The notes under the pieces: model-generated
What the model was told of the DNA's origin: nothing
The model's database searches: none
The model's input: only the letters and a program-made list of their open reading frames with translations
Part shown: positions 10,070-17,277 of the stretch, piece by piece
Position numbering within the stretch: position 1 is the first letter of the stretch
Layout: the number at the start of each line of letters is the position of its first letter
DNA from: Deltaproteobacteria bacterium
GTDB taxonomy: Bacteria > Desulfobacterota > Deferrimicrobia > Deferrimicrobiales > Deferrimicrobiaceae
Length of the DNA: 35,203 bases
Direction: 5' to 3'
Assembly (NCBI GenBank): GCA_016218975.1
Contig: JACRCO010000057.1
Span: 1 to 35,203 of the forward strand
Made by a program: the position numbers and the translations under genes

Positions 10070-10687
10070 ATGGCGAATACCGCTCCATTGACGGTATCCC
10101 AGCGCCAGGTACTGACGTTTATACGGGAGTTCATGGCGCGGAACCGGTTCGCCCCCACGGCCAGGGAGATCGCCGCCAGGTTCGGAATAGCCGAGAAAAA
10201 CGGTTTCTACTACCTGGATGTCCTGGAGCGGAAAGGATACATACGGCGCGGCAGGCACATGGCCCGGCGGATCGAATTCCCGGACGAGCCGTCGCACCCT
10301 GTCCCGATCAGGGTTCCCGTGCTCGGACGGGTCCCGGCGGGAAACCCCCTCGAAGCCGTCGAAGAACTCGAGGAGGAGTTGTTTCTCGATCCGTCCCTGA
10401 CGGGAAGCGGCGAGATTTTCTCGCTTCGCGTCAAGGGGGAAAGCATGATGGATGCGCACATCCGTGACGGGGACTACGTCCTGGTCCGGTCGCAGCAAGG
10501 CGCCGATGACGGCGACATCGTCGTGGCCGTGATCGACGGGGAAGCCACGGTCAAGCGTTTCTCCAGGCAAAGGGGAAAAATCCGTCTCGAGGCCGCAAAT
10601 CCGGCCTACCCGACGATCATCGTCCCTTCCGATTCCTCCTCTTTCCGCATAGCGGGCAAGGTCGTCGGCATTTACCGGAAAATTTGA
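10070..10687 (+). CDS. lexA: LexA SOS repressor
   Basis: The 205-residue repressor has an N-terminal winged helix (about 8-70) and an S24 self-cleavage domain. The autolysis site is A90-G91 (RVPAGNPL) and the Ser/Lys dyad is S125 (GESMMD) and K162 (ATVKRF). When RecA filaments form, it cuts itself and releases its targets. The recognition-helix region (PTAREIAARFGIAEKNGFYYLDVL) differs clearly from the classical LexA form that reads SxxTVHxHL. That fits the unusual operator seen here. No Shine-Dalgarno site precedes the ATG, which is only 4 bp from the operator; no other good start exists before the DNA-binding domain. Confidence 0.95.
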   Translation: MANTAPLTVSQRQVLTFIREFMARNRFAPTAREIAARFGIAEKNGFYYLDVLERKGYIRRGRHMARRIEFPDEPSHPVPIRVPVLGRVPAGNPLEAVEELEEELFLDPSLTGSGEIFSLRVKGESMMDAHIRDGDYVLVRSQQGADDGDIVVAVIDGEATVKRFSRQRGKIRLEAANPAYPTIIVPSDSSSFRIAGKVVGIYRKI

Positions 10688-11035
10688 TCAGTAGGGTATC
10701 TTGACGATCCTGTCCCCCTTCCTGAAATAGTCGGCGGCGCTCATCATGTTCAGCGGGGTGGCGCGTGCGATGCTCACTTCGACCCGGTCGCCTTCCCTGA
10801 AATCCCAGAGGTCGACCTCCGCGCCCTGGACAACCTTGTAGTTCCACCGTACGCCCATTCCGTCAGTCACGGAAAATGTCCCTTCGGCCGGATCGATCTT
10901 CACTATTGTTCCGACTATTTCGCGCCCGCCCGCAACGGCGGGCTGCGCGCACGCCGCTACGGCCAGGAACGCGAAAAGCGCAAGGACCGCTCCCGATCCT
11001 CCGCAGATCTTCATCCGGGTCGACGCGTATCTCAT
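10688..11035 (-). CDS. Small exported lipoprotein-like protein
   Basis: The 115-residue product has a hydrophobic signal segment ending in LAVAAC, which fits a lipobox; an alternative signal peptidase I cut after AVA is also possible. The mature part (IVGTIVKIDPAEGTFSVTD... YKVVQGAEVDLWDFREGDRVEVSI) looks like a small beta-barrel of the CusF/DUF5666 kind, but I do not recognise a specific family. ATG 11035 has AAGGAGAGG upstream and is preferred to the start at 11056. Its stop abuts the lexA stop, with no space for a terminator between the convergent genes. Confidence 0.75.
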   Translation of the reverse strand: MRYASTRMKICGGSGAVLALFAFLAVAACAQPAVAGGREIVGTIVKIDPAEGTFSVTDGMGVRWNYKVVQGAEVDLWDFREGDRVEVSIARATPLNMMSAADYFRKGDRIVKIPY

Positions 11036-11211
11036 AAGTCCTCTCCTTGCCTGCACGATTTCTTCATCGGCGCCCTTTTCCTCCCGTTACTCTTTGATAG
11101 TTCCCGGACCGAACCGGGTGCGTCCGGAAAACGATCTAAGAGTAATCGACGCGGCGGTCCGTCAACATTTATTTTCGTCTCCCGCATCCATCGGGAAAGA
11201 AGGAGGAAGAG

Positions 11212-11643
11212 ATGCCGCAGCAATCCCTGATCGACGCAGCCAAGGCGCCCGTCATCGCCTTCGGCGAAAAGAACTGGAATGCATTGATGACCTGCGTTAC
11301 GGCAGGAGTGCTCTACGATGAAGTGCCCACTCAACGGAAAACGCGCGGCATCGAGCATCTGCTCGAATGCTGGATGGGATGGAGCAACGCATTCCCCGAT
11401 GCGAAGGCGACGTTCCACTCGCCGCACGTCAGCGGCAGCACCGTAGTGCTGGAGGTAACGTGGCACGGCACGCACAGGGGGCCGCTGGAGACACCGGGGG
11501 GCCGGATCCCTGCTACCGGCAGGCCGGTGGAAGTACCCGCATGCCTGATCGTGGAAATCGAGGAGGGCAAGGCCAAATCGCTGCGCCATTACTTCGACAT
11601 GGCGACGCTGCTGCAACAGATAGGAATCGCGAAAGCCGCTTGA
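11212..11643 (+). CDS. SnoaL-like / NTF2-fold protein
   Basis: The 143-residue protein matches the SnoaL-like polyketide-cyclase/ester-cyclase group of the NTF2 fold: an N-terminal helix with the region WNALMTCVTAGVLYDEVPT, a central GIEHLLECWMGWSNAFPDA stretch, and a C-terminal IVEIEEGKAKSLRHYFDMATLLQQIG. Members bind small hydrophobic ligands; many have no known reaction. A strong AAGGAGGAAG lies just before the ATG. It ends just before the LexA box of the RecA-like gene, so it is not itself under that operator. Confidence 0.8.
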   Translation: MPQQSLIDAAKAPVIAFGEKNWNALMTCVTAGVLYDEVPTQRKTRGIEHLLECWMGWSNAFPDAKATFHSPHVSGSTVVLEVTWHGTHRGPLETPGGRIPATGRPVEVPACLIVEIEEGKAKSLRHYFDMATLLQQIGIAKAA

Positions 11644-11644
11644 T

Positions 11645-11658
11645 GTATGTTAACATAC
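11645..11658 (+). promoter_or_regulatory. LexA box before the RecA-like gene
   Basis: GTATGTTAACATAC is a perfect 14-bp palindrome. It starts 1 bp after the SnoaL-like stop codon and ends 4 bp before the next ATG. The following bases CTATATGGA are identical to those after the polymerase box. Confidence 0.8.
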
Positions 11659-11662
11659 CTAT

Positions 11663-12325
11663 ATGGATGGCCCGCTCTCCATGCCGCAGGTCGACATCGA
11701 ACGGGCCTCTTCCATCTGCCTCTCCCCGCCGCGGGGGAAGTTGGCGGGAATCTTCGGGGAGGGGGCCTGCCCCCTGGCGTTGCGGGCGCTGGCCCGCCCT
11801 CTCCTTCGCGGAGAACCCGTCGTGGCCGTGGACGGGGGGAACCGATTCGACCCGTACGCGATCGGAAAAGCGGCCGCGGCGCTGGGCGGAAGCGGGAGGG
11901 AAGCCCTCTCCCGCATCCGCGTCTCCAGGGCGTTCACCTGCCACCAGATGGAGGCGCTCCTCGTCCGCAAGCTGCCGGCCGCCCTGTCCCGGTACGACGC
12001 ACGGCTGGCGCTGATCCTGGGACTGCCCGAGACGTTCACGGACGCCGACGTCCCTTACGCGGAGGCGTGCCGGCTCTTCCGGAGCTGCCTCTCCGCGCTC
12101 CGGCGGATATCCATGGAAGGCGTCCGCGTCGTCCTGGTCGGCAAGGCGGCGCCGCGGGACGGGGGACGCTTCTCCCCCCTGCCGGCCGCGGAAAACAGGG
12201 AAGGGCTCTTCCGGCACCTTGCGCAGACCGCCGACCCCGCGCTTTTCCTGTTGAAGGAAGGTGACGGCCGGCGATGGGAGCTGCGCCGGAGCGATTCCCG
12301 GCGCGCCGGCCTCCCGGGAGGATGA
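11663..12325 (+). CDS. RecA/RadA-fold protein without a P-loop (ImuA-like)
   Basis: The 220-residue protein follows the plan of a RecA/RadA core: a strand and loop (GKLAGIFGEGACPLALRAL) where Walker A should be, VVAVDGGNRFDPYAIGKAAAALG, the RVSRAFTCHQMEALL segment, a Walker-B-like strand (LALILGLPETF), LRRISMEGVRVVLVG, and an ending LFLLKEGDGRRWELRRSDS. The Walker A lysine and GKT/S are absent, and the Walker B aspartate is replaced by glycine, so ATP hydrolysis is unlikely. ImuA, the RecA-like adaptor of mutasome cassettes, is the closest functional parallel; this is inference. It has an adjacent LexA box, no Shine-Dalgarno site, and a stop overlapping the next gene's first ATG. Confidence 0.75.
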   Translation: MDGPLSMPQVDIERASSICLSPPRGKLAGIFGEGACPLALRALARPLLRGEPVVAVDGGNRFDPYAIGKAAAALGGSGREALSRIRVSRAFTCHQMEALLVRKLPAALSRYDARLALILGLPETFTDADVPYAEACRLFRSCLSALRRISMEGVRVVLVGKAAPRDGGRFSPLPAAENREGLFRHLAQTADPALFLLKEGDGRRWELRRSDSRRAGLPGG

Positions 12326-12327
12326 CG

Positions 12328-12606
12328 ATGGGACGCACCGTGCTTTCCTTCACCCAGGAACTGTACCGCGAGGAGGAATCCTGGAAAGCGTTCCGCCGGG
12401 CGCTTCGCCGGGAGGACCGGGAGCTGTTCGACGAGCTGTTCGCGGCGGCCCGCTACCACACGGCCGCCTGCGCCTGCTCGGGCCGGGCACTGCCCTTCGA
12501 GGCGATCCTCATGAGCATTCTCGTCGAGGAAAGACGGGCGGTAAGGGAGCTTTCCCGGCGGGTCGACGAGCTGGCCCGTCAGTGCGAGGCGCGGCGCCTC
12601 GAGTGA
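12328..12606 (+). CDS. Small helical protein coupled to the RecA-like gene
   Basis: The 92-residue product is predicted to be nearly all helix and strongly charged, with a central segment FDELFAAARYHTAACACSGRALPFEAILMSILVEERRAVREL and a C-terminal coiled-coil-like tail. I do not recognise a named family. GGGAGG (12316-12321) is ideally placed for the ATG at 12328; an earlier ATG at 12322 overlaps the RecA-like stop (ATGA) but is too close to that site. Tight coupling under one LexA box implies that it acts with the RecA-like protein and, probably, the downstream polymerase. Its last 28 bp overlap the 3' end of the converging membrane-protein gene. Confidence 0.75.
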   Translation: MGRTVLSFTQELYREEESWKAFRRALRREDRELFDELFAAARYHTAACACSGRALPFEAILMSILVEERRAVRELSRRVDELARQCEARRLE

Positions 12607-13067
12607 CGGCGGACGGCCCGGAGCGGATTGCTCCCCTTCGATTTTTCGAAGCAGTCGGGGCACATCCCGTGCGTAGTCTGCGTGTCGAACCCCGAGGAGA
12701 AGATTTTTTCGACTGAAGTCCATTCGCCTTCATACTGGATCTTCCTGCACCACGCGCAGACTTTCAGGAATCCTTCCAAACGGAACAACCGCAACACCAG
12801 CCGGTTGGTCGCGAGGAGGATGACGACGGCGACGAGAATGACCGTTATCACTTCGAACGATCCTTCCCACATTTCGGGCTGACTCGTGTATTTCGCGAAC
12901 AACCTCTTCGGCATCTCGTAGATTTCGTCCATGAGGACCATGGCGAGGATCGCGAGAAAGCCGAGCGCCTCGTAAACGAGGATTCTCTCCGGATACCTTC
13001 TGATTTTCAAATCGCGCCTCCCCTGCAGTTGAGATGCGCATCGAAGAAAATCCTCTTCTTTTTTCAT
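12579..13067 (-). CDS. Two-pass membrane protein with CxxC zinc-like C-terminal domain
   Basis: The 162-residue protein has two hydrophobic segments (about 30-46 and 74-92) and a cytoplasmic tail VCAWCRKI...GEWTSVEKIF...THGMCPDC. This tail is the CAWCxxI...HGxCPDC module often found at the end of PAS or HAMP proteins in deltaproteobacteria and likely to bind zinc. Here it is attached directly to the membrane hairpin, with no kinase or cyclase. The function is unknown. No Shine-Dalgarno site is seen before the ATG. It lies on the opposite strand within the SOS block, and its 3' end overlaps the small helical protein gene by 28 bp. Confidence 0.75.
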   Translation of the reverse strand: MKKEEDFLRCASQLQGRRDLKIRRYPERILVYEALGFLAILAMVLMDEIYEMPKRLFAKYTSQPEMWEGSFEVITVILVAVVILLATNRLVLRLFRLEGFLKVCAWCRKIQYEGEWTSVEKIFSSGFDTQTTHGMCPDCFEKSKGSNPLRAVRRHSRRRASH

Positions 13068-13086
13068 CTAAACGCCGGAGGATGCC

Positions 13087-13620
13087 ATGAGAAATTCCGC
13101 AACCGCGCTGCTGGCGGCCGTCGTCTTGTCGCTCATCCCGTTTCCGGGCGCCGCAGAGGAGGGAAAGAAAATGGACGACCTGTTCATCGCAAGCCCGGCT
13201 TTCGAGGATCAAGGGTTGATTCCGCCGAAATACACGTGCGACGGCGCCGACGTCAATCCGCCGCTGTCGATCGGCAACATTCCCGTTAAAACGAAATCCC
13301 TCGCGCTGGTCGTAGACGACCCGGACGCCCCGATGGGAACCTGGGTCCACTGGGTGATGTGGAACATGGGGCCCGGCGTGGATTCGGTCCCCGAAAATTC
13401 CATCCCGAAGGGAGCCCTTCAAGGAACCAACGACTTCCGGAAACAGGGCTACGGCGGGCCCTGCCCGCCTTCCGGGACGCACCGGTACTATTTCAAGCTG
13501 TACGCGCTGGACGCCCCCCTGGCGCTGCAGCCGGGCGCCACGAAGGCGCAGCTCGAGCAGGCGATGAAGGGGCATCTGCTCGGCAAGGCCGAGCTGATAG
13601 GGCTGTACCGCAGAAAATAG
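13087..13620 (+). CDS. YbhB/YbcL-type PEBP-family protein, secreted
   Basis: The 177-residue protein carries a signal peptide (residues 1-21, cut near GAA-EE) and the phosphatidylethanolamine-binding/Raf-kinase-inhibitor-like fold: FIPPKYTCDGADVNPPLSI, ALVVDDPDAPMGTWVHWVMWN with the ligand-pocket DPDAP and HW residues, and GPCPPSGTHRYYFKLYALD. Bacterial members bind small anionic ligands; no reaction is established. GGAGG precedes the ATG at 13087. It stands between the RecA-like operon and the polymerase, and the polymerase LexA box begins 8 bp after its stop. There is no sign that it belongs to the damage response. Confidence 0.9.
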   Translation: MRNSATALLAAVVLSLIPFPGAAEEGKKMDDLFIASPAFEDQGLIPPKYTCDGADVNPPLSIGNIPVKTKSLALVVDDPDAPMGTWVHWVMWNMGPGVDSVPENSIPKGALQGTNDFRKQGYGGPCPPSGTHRYYFKLYALDAPLALQPGATKAQLEQAMKGHLLGKAELIGLYRRK

Positions 13621-13628
13621 CCATATGG

Positions 13629-13642
13629 GTATGCTAACATAC
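13629..13642 (+). promoter_or_regulatory. LexA box before the PolB2-like polymerase
   Basis: GTATGCTAACATAC differs from the perfect palindrome by one base and ends 4 bp before the ATG at 13647. The downstream CTATATGGA is the same as at the RecA-like gene. Confidence 0.8.
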
Positions 13643-13646
13643 CTAT

Positions 13647-15863
13647 ATGGACAAGGGTCCGGCGGAAGCGTCCCGGCGGAACATGGCCGGGTGGGTGTTC
13701 GACACGATCCCCGACGCGGGCGGAATGACCGTCTGGTTCCGCACGGAGACGGGGGAAACGGTTCCCCTGCGCGCTCCCTTCCGCCCATCCTTCGCCCTGG
13801 CGGGGAAACACCTTGGAGAGGCCGGCCTCCGCGCGGCCGCCGCCCGCTGGAACTGCTCCCTTGAGCGGCGGGAAGGCGCCGAATTCTTCTCCGGCAGGCG
13901 CCTTCCGGCGTGGAAGTTCACCGTCGCCGCTCCGGGGCTGCTGGGCGCCGCCGTCCGGAGAGCCGAAAAAGCGTTCGGTCCCGAAGCCCTCTTCGACGCC
14001 GACATCGCCCCGGAGCAGCAGTTCGCTTACGCCACCGGCCTCTACCCGCTCTCGCATGCCCGCGTGGAGTGCGGGTACGACGGCGCGATCCTTTCCATCC
14101 GGATCCTCGATTCCCCGTGGGAAATCGACGCGCCGCTCCCCTCCTTTTCCACCGCGCTTCTGAGAATGGAGGGGAAAGGCCACCCGGCGCACGGAAGGAC
14201 CCGCCCGCTGGAATTCGTCTCGGACGGCGTAACGCACACACTGCTGTGGGAAGACGGGGAGGAGTTTCTCCGTGAGTTGCTGCGGCTCCTGAAAACGGCC
14301 GATCCCGACCTGCTCGTCACCGAGTACGGGGACGATTACCTCATGCCGCGCCTGCTGGAGCTGGCCGGCCGGCTCCGCGTACCCCTTCCCCTCGGGCGCC
14401 CGGCGCGCGTTCCGACTCCCGGCGGCGCCGTCCGCCGCGCGAAGGAGCGGTCGTACCTTTCCTACGGCCGCGTTGTCTTCCTCGCGGCGCCCCACACCCT
14501 TTCCGGCCGCTGGCACGTTGACGCCCGCAACTCCTTCCTTTTCGGGGAGACGGGCCTGCCCGGGCTCATCGAGCTGGCGCGCCTCTCCGGCATCCCCCTG
14601 CAGCGCCTCGCCCGGACCTCGCCCGGAACGGCCATCTCCGCGATGCAGGTGGCTACCGCCCTGCGCCGCGGGATCCTGGTGCCATACAAGAAACGCGAGC
14701 CGGAGGAGTTCAAGTCCGGCGCCGACCTCGTCGTTACCGACAAGGGGGGGCTGACCTATCTGCCGCGTCCGGGCCTGCACGGGAATGTGGGCGAGCTCGA
14801 CTTCGCTTCGATGTACCCCTCCCTCATGGACCGCTACAACATATCCCCCGAGACGATCAACTGCGGATGCTGCGGAAAGCATGCGCCCGGAGGCCGCAGG
14901 GGCACGCCGGTGCCCGAGATCGGCGCCCACACGTGCGTCCGCCGCAGGGGGCTTGTGCCCGATACGATCGCCCCGATCCTCGCCAAGCGGCGCCTGCTCA
15001 AAATACGGCAGGCGGCGTGCGCCTTCCCCGAGGAACGCGATCTGTTCCGGAAACGCCAGACGGCGCTCAAGTGGCTCCTGGTGGTCTGTTTCGGGTTCCT
15101 GGGATACCGGAACGCCAGGTTCGGCCGCATCGAGGCGCACGAGGCGGTCACCGCCTGGGGACGGGAGAAGCTCCTGGCCGCAAAGGAGATCGCGGAGCGC
15201 GACGGTTTCCTCTTCCTGCACGGGCTGACCGACGCCATCTGGGTCAAGCGTCACGGCGCGTCCGAAGGCGATTACCGGGAGCTCGCGGAACGTATCACGG
15301 ACGAAACCGGGATGCCGATCGCGCTGGAAGGGGTCTACCGATGGCTCATGTTCCTTCCGTCGAAGCGGAACCCGGCGGTGGCCGTCCCCAACCGGTTCGC
15401 GGGAACATTCTCCACCGGCGAGATAAAGGCTCGCGGGATCGCGATGCGCCGGTCGGACACTCCCCCGCTCGTCGCCGCCCTCCAGCGGGAGCTCCTGGCG
15501 CGGATGGCCGCGGCGGAAACGGCCTCGGAACTTGCTGCCATGCTGCCGGAGCTGCGCGGTATAAGGGAGCACGCCGCGGCCGCGCTGCGCGAGGGACGCG
15601 TCCCGCCCGAGGCGCTGGCCGTCGCCCGGCGCCTGTCCAAACCGCCCGGGCAGTACGTCGCGAACACCGTCGCCGCCGCGGTCACCCGCGAGCTGTGCGG
15701 GCGCGGCGTGGCGCTCCGGCCGGGATCGAAGATCCGGTACCTGCTGGCCGACGGAAAAGGACGGGCGATGGGGTTCCTGGACGGCAACGAAACGCCGGAT
15801 CTTCCCCGCTACGAAGAGATGCTGAGCGAGGCGGAGGAGGAACTGCTCGGGCTTATCCGATGA
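13647..15863 (+). CDS. PolB2-type family-B DNA polymerase, proofreading site degenerate
   Basis: The 738-residue protein keeps the family-B palm. Motif A is D385 in LDFASMYPS. Motif B has K475 but reads KWLLVVCFG in the place of the usual KxxxNSxYG. Motif C is HGLTDA (525-530): the first aspartate of YGDTDS is Leu527, and the second, D529, which holds the metal with D385, is kept. Cysteines in NCGCCG...HTC after motif A resemble the PolB2 cluster. The exonuclease region is degenerate: the ExoII position reads YGDDYLMP with Leu232 for the catalytic Asp, and no DIE-type ExoI motif is visible. It probably extends or bypasses damaged templates without proofreading. An adjacent LexA box indicates SOS induction. 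An internal ATG at 13683 is an alternative start. Confidence 0.85.
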   Translation: MDKGPAEASRRNMAGWVFDTIPDAGGMTVWFRTETGETVPLRAPFRPSFALAGKHLGEAGLRAAAARWNCSLERREGAEFFSGRRLPAWKFTVAAPGLLGAAVRRAEKAFGPEALFDADIAPEQQFAYATGLYPLSHARVECGYDGAILSIRILDSPWEIDAPLPSFSTALLRMEGKGHPAHGRTRPLEFVSDGVTHTLLWEDGEEFLRELLRLLKTADPDLLVTEYGDDYLMPRLLELAGRLRVPLPLGRPARVPTPGGAVRRAKERSYLSYGRVVFLAAPHTLSGRWHVDARNSFLFGETGLPGLIELARLSGIPLQRLARTSPGTAISAMQVATALRRGILVPYKKREPEEFKSGADLVVTDKGGLTYLPRPGLHGNVGELDFASMYPSLMDRYNISPETINCGCCGKHAPGGRRGTPVPEIGAHTCVRRRGLVPDTIAPILAKRRLLKIRQAACAFPEERDLFRKRQTALKWLLVVCFGFLGYRNARFGRIEAHEAVTAWGREKLLAAKEIAERDGFLFLHGLTDAIWVKRHGASEGDYRELAERITDETGMPIALEGVYRWLMFLPSKRNPAVAVPNRFAGTFSTGEIKARGIAMRRSDTPPLVAALQRELLARMAAAETASELAAMLPELRGIREHAAAALREGRVPPEALAVARRLSKPPGQYVANTVAAAVTRELCGRGVALRPGSKIRYLLADGKGRAMGFLDGNETPDLPRYEEMLSEAEEELLGLIR

Positions 15864-15877
15864 ACCTTGGTCTGCGT

Positions 15878-16879
15878 TCAGGCGGCCGCTTCACCGATGC
15901 CGACTTGCACGGTCAACCGCTCCGTCCCGCGCAGCAGCCCGATGCTCGCCGTCTCCCCCGCCCCGGTCTCCGACAGCAGGCGGTGCAGCGCGTCGACGCT
16001 TTCCGCCGGATGTCCGTTCAACTCCACCAGGATATCCCCCGGCCTGATGCCCGACACGTTCGCGGGGCCCCGCGGATCGAGTGAAACCACCTCCACGCCG
16101 GATTCACGCGCCAGGTTGAAATAGCGCACGACGCGCCTCGGAAGCGGCCTCGACCGTCCGGTAATCCCCAGGTATCCCCGGCGGACCTTGCCATAAGCAA
16201 GTATATGCGACACCACATGCCGGGCCGTGTTGGCCGGAACGGCGAACCCGATACCCTGCGCTGCGGCGATGATCGCCGTGTTGATACCGACGATCCGCCC
16301 CTTCGAATCTACAAGCGGCCCGCCGGAGTTCCCGGGGTTCAACGGTGCGGTGTGCTGGATCACGTTATCGATCATGCGTCCGTCCAGGCTCCGCATACTT
16401 CTCCCCGTGGCGCTCACGACCCCTGTCGACACGCTGGACTGGAAACCATAGGGATTCCCGATGGCGATCGCAAGCTGTCCCACACGCAGCGTGGAGGAAT
16501 CGCCCAGCGCCGCGTACGGCAGCCCCGAGCCGTTCGCCCGCACGACGGCGAGGTCGTTCGGAGGATCCGAGCCCACTGCGGACGCGCCGAGACTCGTTCC
16601 GTCCGTCAGAGTCAACCGCACATGCTCCGCGCCGCCCACCACATGGTGATTTGTAAGGACGTATCCGTCAGGCGTCAGGATGACGCCCGATCCCGCGCCG
16701 ACCGGTTCGACGTCGTTCCCGCCCGGAGCGTCGCGACCGACGAAGATGCCGACGACGGAGGGACCGACCGCATCCACCACGGCAGTCACGGCCCGAGAGT
16801 AGGCATCCAGCAGTTCCACGTCCTTCCTGCCCGCAAGCCCGTTTTCGTACCTGCCGGACGGGATTATATTTTCATCCAT
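15878..16879 (-). CDS. HtrA/DegP-type trypsin-like serine protease with PDZ domain, no signal peptide
   Basis: The 333-residue protein has a trypsin-like protease domain with an intact triad: H79 (TNHHVV), D109 (PNDLAVV) and S185 (GNSGGP). One PDZ domain follows at about 235-325 (GVEVVSLDPRGPANVSGIRPGDILVELNG). HtrA proteins are normally exported or membrane-anchored, but the N-terminus here is hydrophilic and has no signal or membrane segment, so it may work in the cytoplasm. The ATG at 16879 is the first ATG; a TTG at 16906 also keeps the frame, and neither has an ideal ribosome site. It converges on the polymerase gene with 14 bp between the stops. Confidence 0.9.
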   Translation of the reverse strand: MDENIIPSGRYENGLAGRKDVELLDAYSRAVTAVVDAVGPSVVGIFVGRDAPGGNDVEPVGAGSGVILTPDGYVLTNHHVVGGAEHVRLTLTDGTSLGASAVGSDPPNDLAVVRANGSGLPYAALGDSSTLRVGQLAIAIGNPYGFQSSVSTGVVSATGRSMRSLDGRMIDNVIQHTAPLNPGNSGGPLVDSKGRIVGINTAIIAAAQGIGFAVPANTARHVVSHILAYGKVRRGYLGITGRSRPLPRRVVRYFNLARESGVEVVSLDPRGPANVSGIRPGDILVELNGHPAESVDALHRLLSETGAGETASIGLLRGTERLTVQVGIGEAAA

Positions 16880-16926
16880 ATCCTCGCCGCCGCCGATCGT
16901 GGTCAAAATTGCCGTGTGAAACGCCG

Positions 16927-17112
16927 TTACGCCGCCTTCTCATCCTGTATGAGGCGGTGCATCTTTTTCCTCAGGTTCTTGGGGATCTCCTTCAGATGAT
17001 GCACGTTTTTCGAATGCTCGGATGCGCGATCCAGGACTTCCTCCTCGGTATCCCCCCGGAACACTTCCTGGCATCCCGACACCAGTTCCTTGCAATACAG
17101 GATTTTCTTCAT
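16927..17112 (-). CDS. DUF1059-family small protein
   Basis: The 61-residue protein shows the DUF1059 layout: MKKILYCKEL with C7, a second cysteine at C14 (SGCQEVFRG), then TEEEVLDRASEHSKNVHHL. Family members are small and of unknown role, and the paired cysteines suggest a metal or redox site. The C-terminal tail (KNLRKKMHRLIQDEKAA) is basic and slightly longer than in typical members. The ATG has GGGAGG 6 bp upstream. The protease gene follows about 50 bp downstream on the same strand. Confidence 0.8.
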   Translation of the reverse strand: MKKILYCKELVSGCQEVFRGDTEEEVLDRASEHSKNVHHLKEIPKNLRKKMHRLIQDEKAA

Positions 17113-17277
17113 GGGCCGCCTCCCTGATCGAATGCATTTTTCCTCGAGTGTCCGTTATTTTGATGTAATGCACGCGTCTCGAGGTTCCGCCGAACGAATT
17201 CCCGCCGAAAGCGGACCTTCGGAACATCCGCCGGAATCTAATTTTTTGAAACGACAAGCAGAACGGGGAGGAACGAG

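Noticed and set aside
8735-10570. 611-codon minus-strand frame
   Set aside because: It lies across the diguanylate cyclase and lexA on the other strand, both with intact catalytic motifs; the translation has no domain features.
11032-11616. 194-codon minus-strand frame
   Set aside because: It is antisense to the SnoaL-like gene, which has a strong ribosome site and family motifs.
10688-11643. Lipoprotein and SnoaL-like genes as part of the SOS regulon
   Set aside because: Neither has the palindrome upstream; they simply lie between lexA and the cassette.
13488-15572. 694-codon minus-strand frame
   Set aside because: It is antisense to the PEBP and polymerase genes and is rich in Arg/Gly/Pro, typical of shadow frames.
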